Shown here piece after piece: positions 13,311 through 13,401 of a DNA stretch of 13,401 nt. Position 1 is the stretch's first letter, and each line of letters starts with the position of its first letter. Origin of the DNA: Nitrospirae bacterium CG1_02_44_142 (GTDB lineage Bacteria; Nitrospirota; Thermodesulfovibrionia; Thermodesulfovibrionales; UBA1546); contig MNVK01000122.1 of NCBI GenBank assembly GCA_001871685.1, forward strand, positions 1-13,401. Direction: 5' to 3'. The position numbers and the translations under genes were made by a program. Below the pieces are notes generated by a model, which was not told the origin of the DNA, did not search any database, and worked only from the letters and a program-made list of their open reading frames with translations.

Positions 13311-13327
13311 AGAATTAAAATAATTCT
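13311..13327. repeat. Palindrome AGAATTA-AAA-TAATTCT
   Basis: A perfect inverted repeat with 7-bp arms and a 3-base centre, in the gap between the divergent mnmG and right-edge genes and 45 nt before the ATG at 13373. Its size and symmetry would suit a dimeric regulator, but no T-run or promoter boxes help to decide. Confidence 0.35.
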
Positions 13328-13372
13328 GAAAATAGGGATTAAACGGGATGTGAAGAAGAGGTAAGTAAATTT

Positions 13373-13401
13373 ATGTCTACCGACAAAATAAAAATTGGAA
13401 A
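13373..13401 (+). CDS. Start of a + strand gene, truncated by the window end
   Basis: ATG at 13373 begins MSTDKIKIG and is open to the window end. AGAAGAGGT lies upstream at a somewhat long but usable spacing. It is divergent from mnmG. Nine codons are too few to name the product. Confidence 0.5.

Noticed and set aside
1..13401. CRISPR arrays, rRNA genes, riboswitches
   Set aside because: No regularly spaced repeats, rRNA-like sequence or recognised riboswitch core seen on either strand. The only repeats are the short ones listed.

Overview
The window comes from a Gram-negative bacterium. It encodes BamD, a housekeeping sigma factor, DnaG and MnmG, and it appears to use selenocysteine. The gene mix, the NIF3-dnaG-rpoD cluster and the G-rich dispersed repeats (the C-run/G-run palindrome at 8465-8485 and the AGAGCAG-type repeat at 4481-4563) recall Nitrospirota (Thermodesulfovibrionia-like) or Desulfobacterota genomes. 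That placement is an impression from reading, not a measurement.

Left part (1-2545): an accessory segment, all genes on the + strand and mostly of unknown function. It holds an open-ended C-terminal piece of a protein (1-629), a Nudix-fold protein with a degenerate Nudix box (690-1217), a 40-residue zinc-ribbon protein (1246-1368), a Cys-containing 117-residue protein (1391-1744) and a charged 89-residue protein (1827-2096). About 480 bases follow without an intact gene. They hold a possible broken gene, a cluster of short direct repeats and a palindrome, and a strong leftward intrinsic terminator. The segment ends at 2488-2545 in the 3' part of a tRNA-Leu(CAA) gene whose 5' half is missing. 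This is what an integrated element leaves at its distal end, so everything to the left is probably the end of an integrated element or its remnant.

Middle (2578-3375, minus strand): the clearest surprise. Two adjacent reading frames that look like separate genes are one DsbC-type thiol:disulfide isomerase. They are joined in frame by a UGA that falls exactly on the first cysteine of the CxxC active site, giving U-P-F-C. A perfect 7-bp stem with a UGGA loop begins 15 nt after the UGA, as expected of a bacterial SECIS element. I read this as a periplasmic selenoprotein.

Core + strand operon (3507-7830): a NIF3/DUF34 protein, DNA primase (dnaG) and the primary sigma factor (rpoD). It is served by a good sigma-70-type promoter at 3444-3473, whose -35 region overlaps that of a divergent promoter for the selenoprotein. 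dnaG and rpoD overlap by 4 nt.

Core - strand operon (13205 down to 7853): mnmG, a membrane GGDEF/HD-GYP protein, bamD and a precorrin-2 dehydrogenase (siroheme synthase N-domain). Spacing is tight: 2 nt between the first two, 42 nt next, then a 4-nt GTGA overlap. The last gene begins with about 30 codons made of dispersed-repeat sequence. At the right edge, the first codons of another + strand gene begin at 13373.
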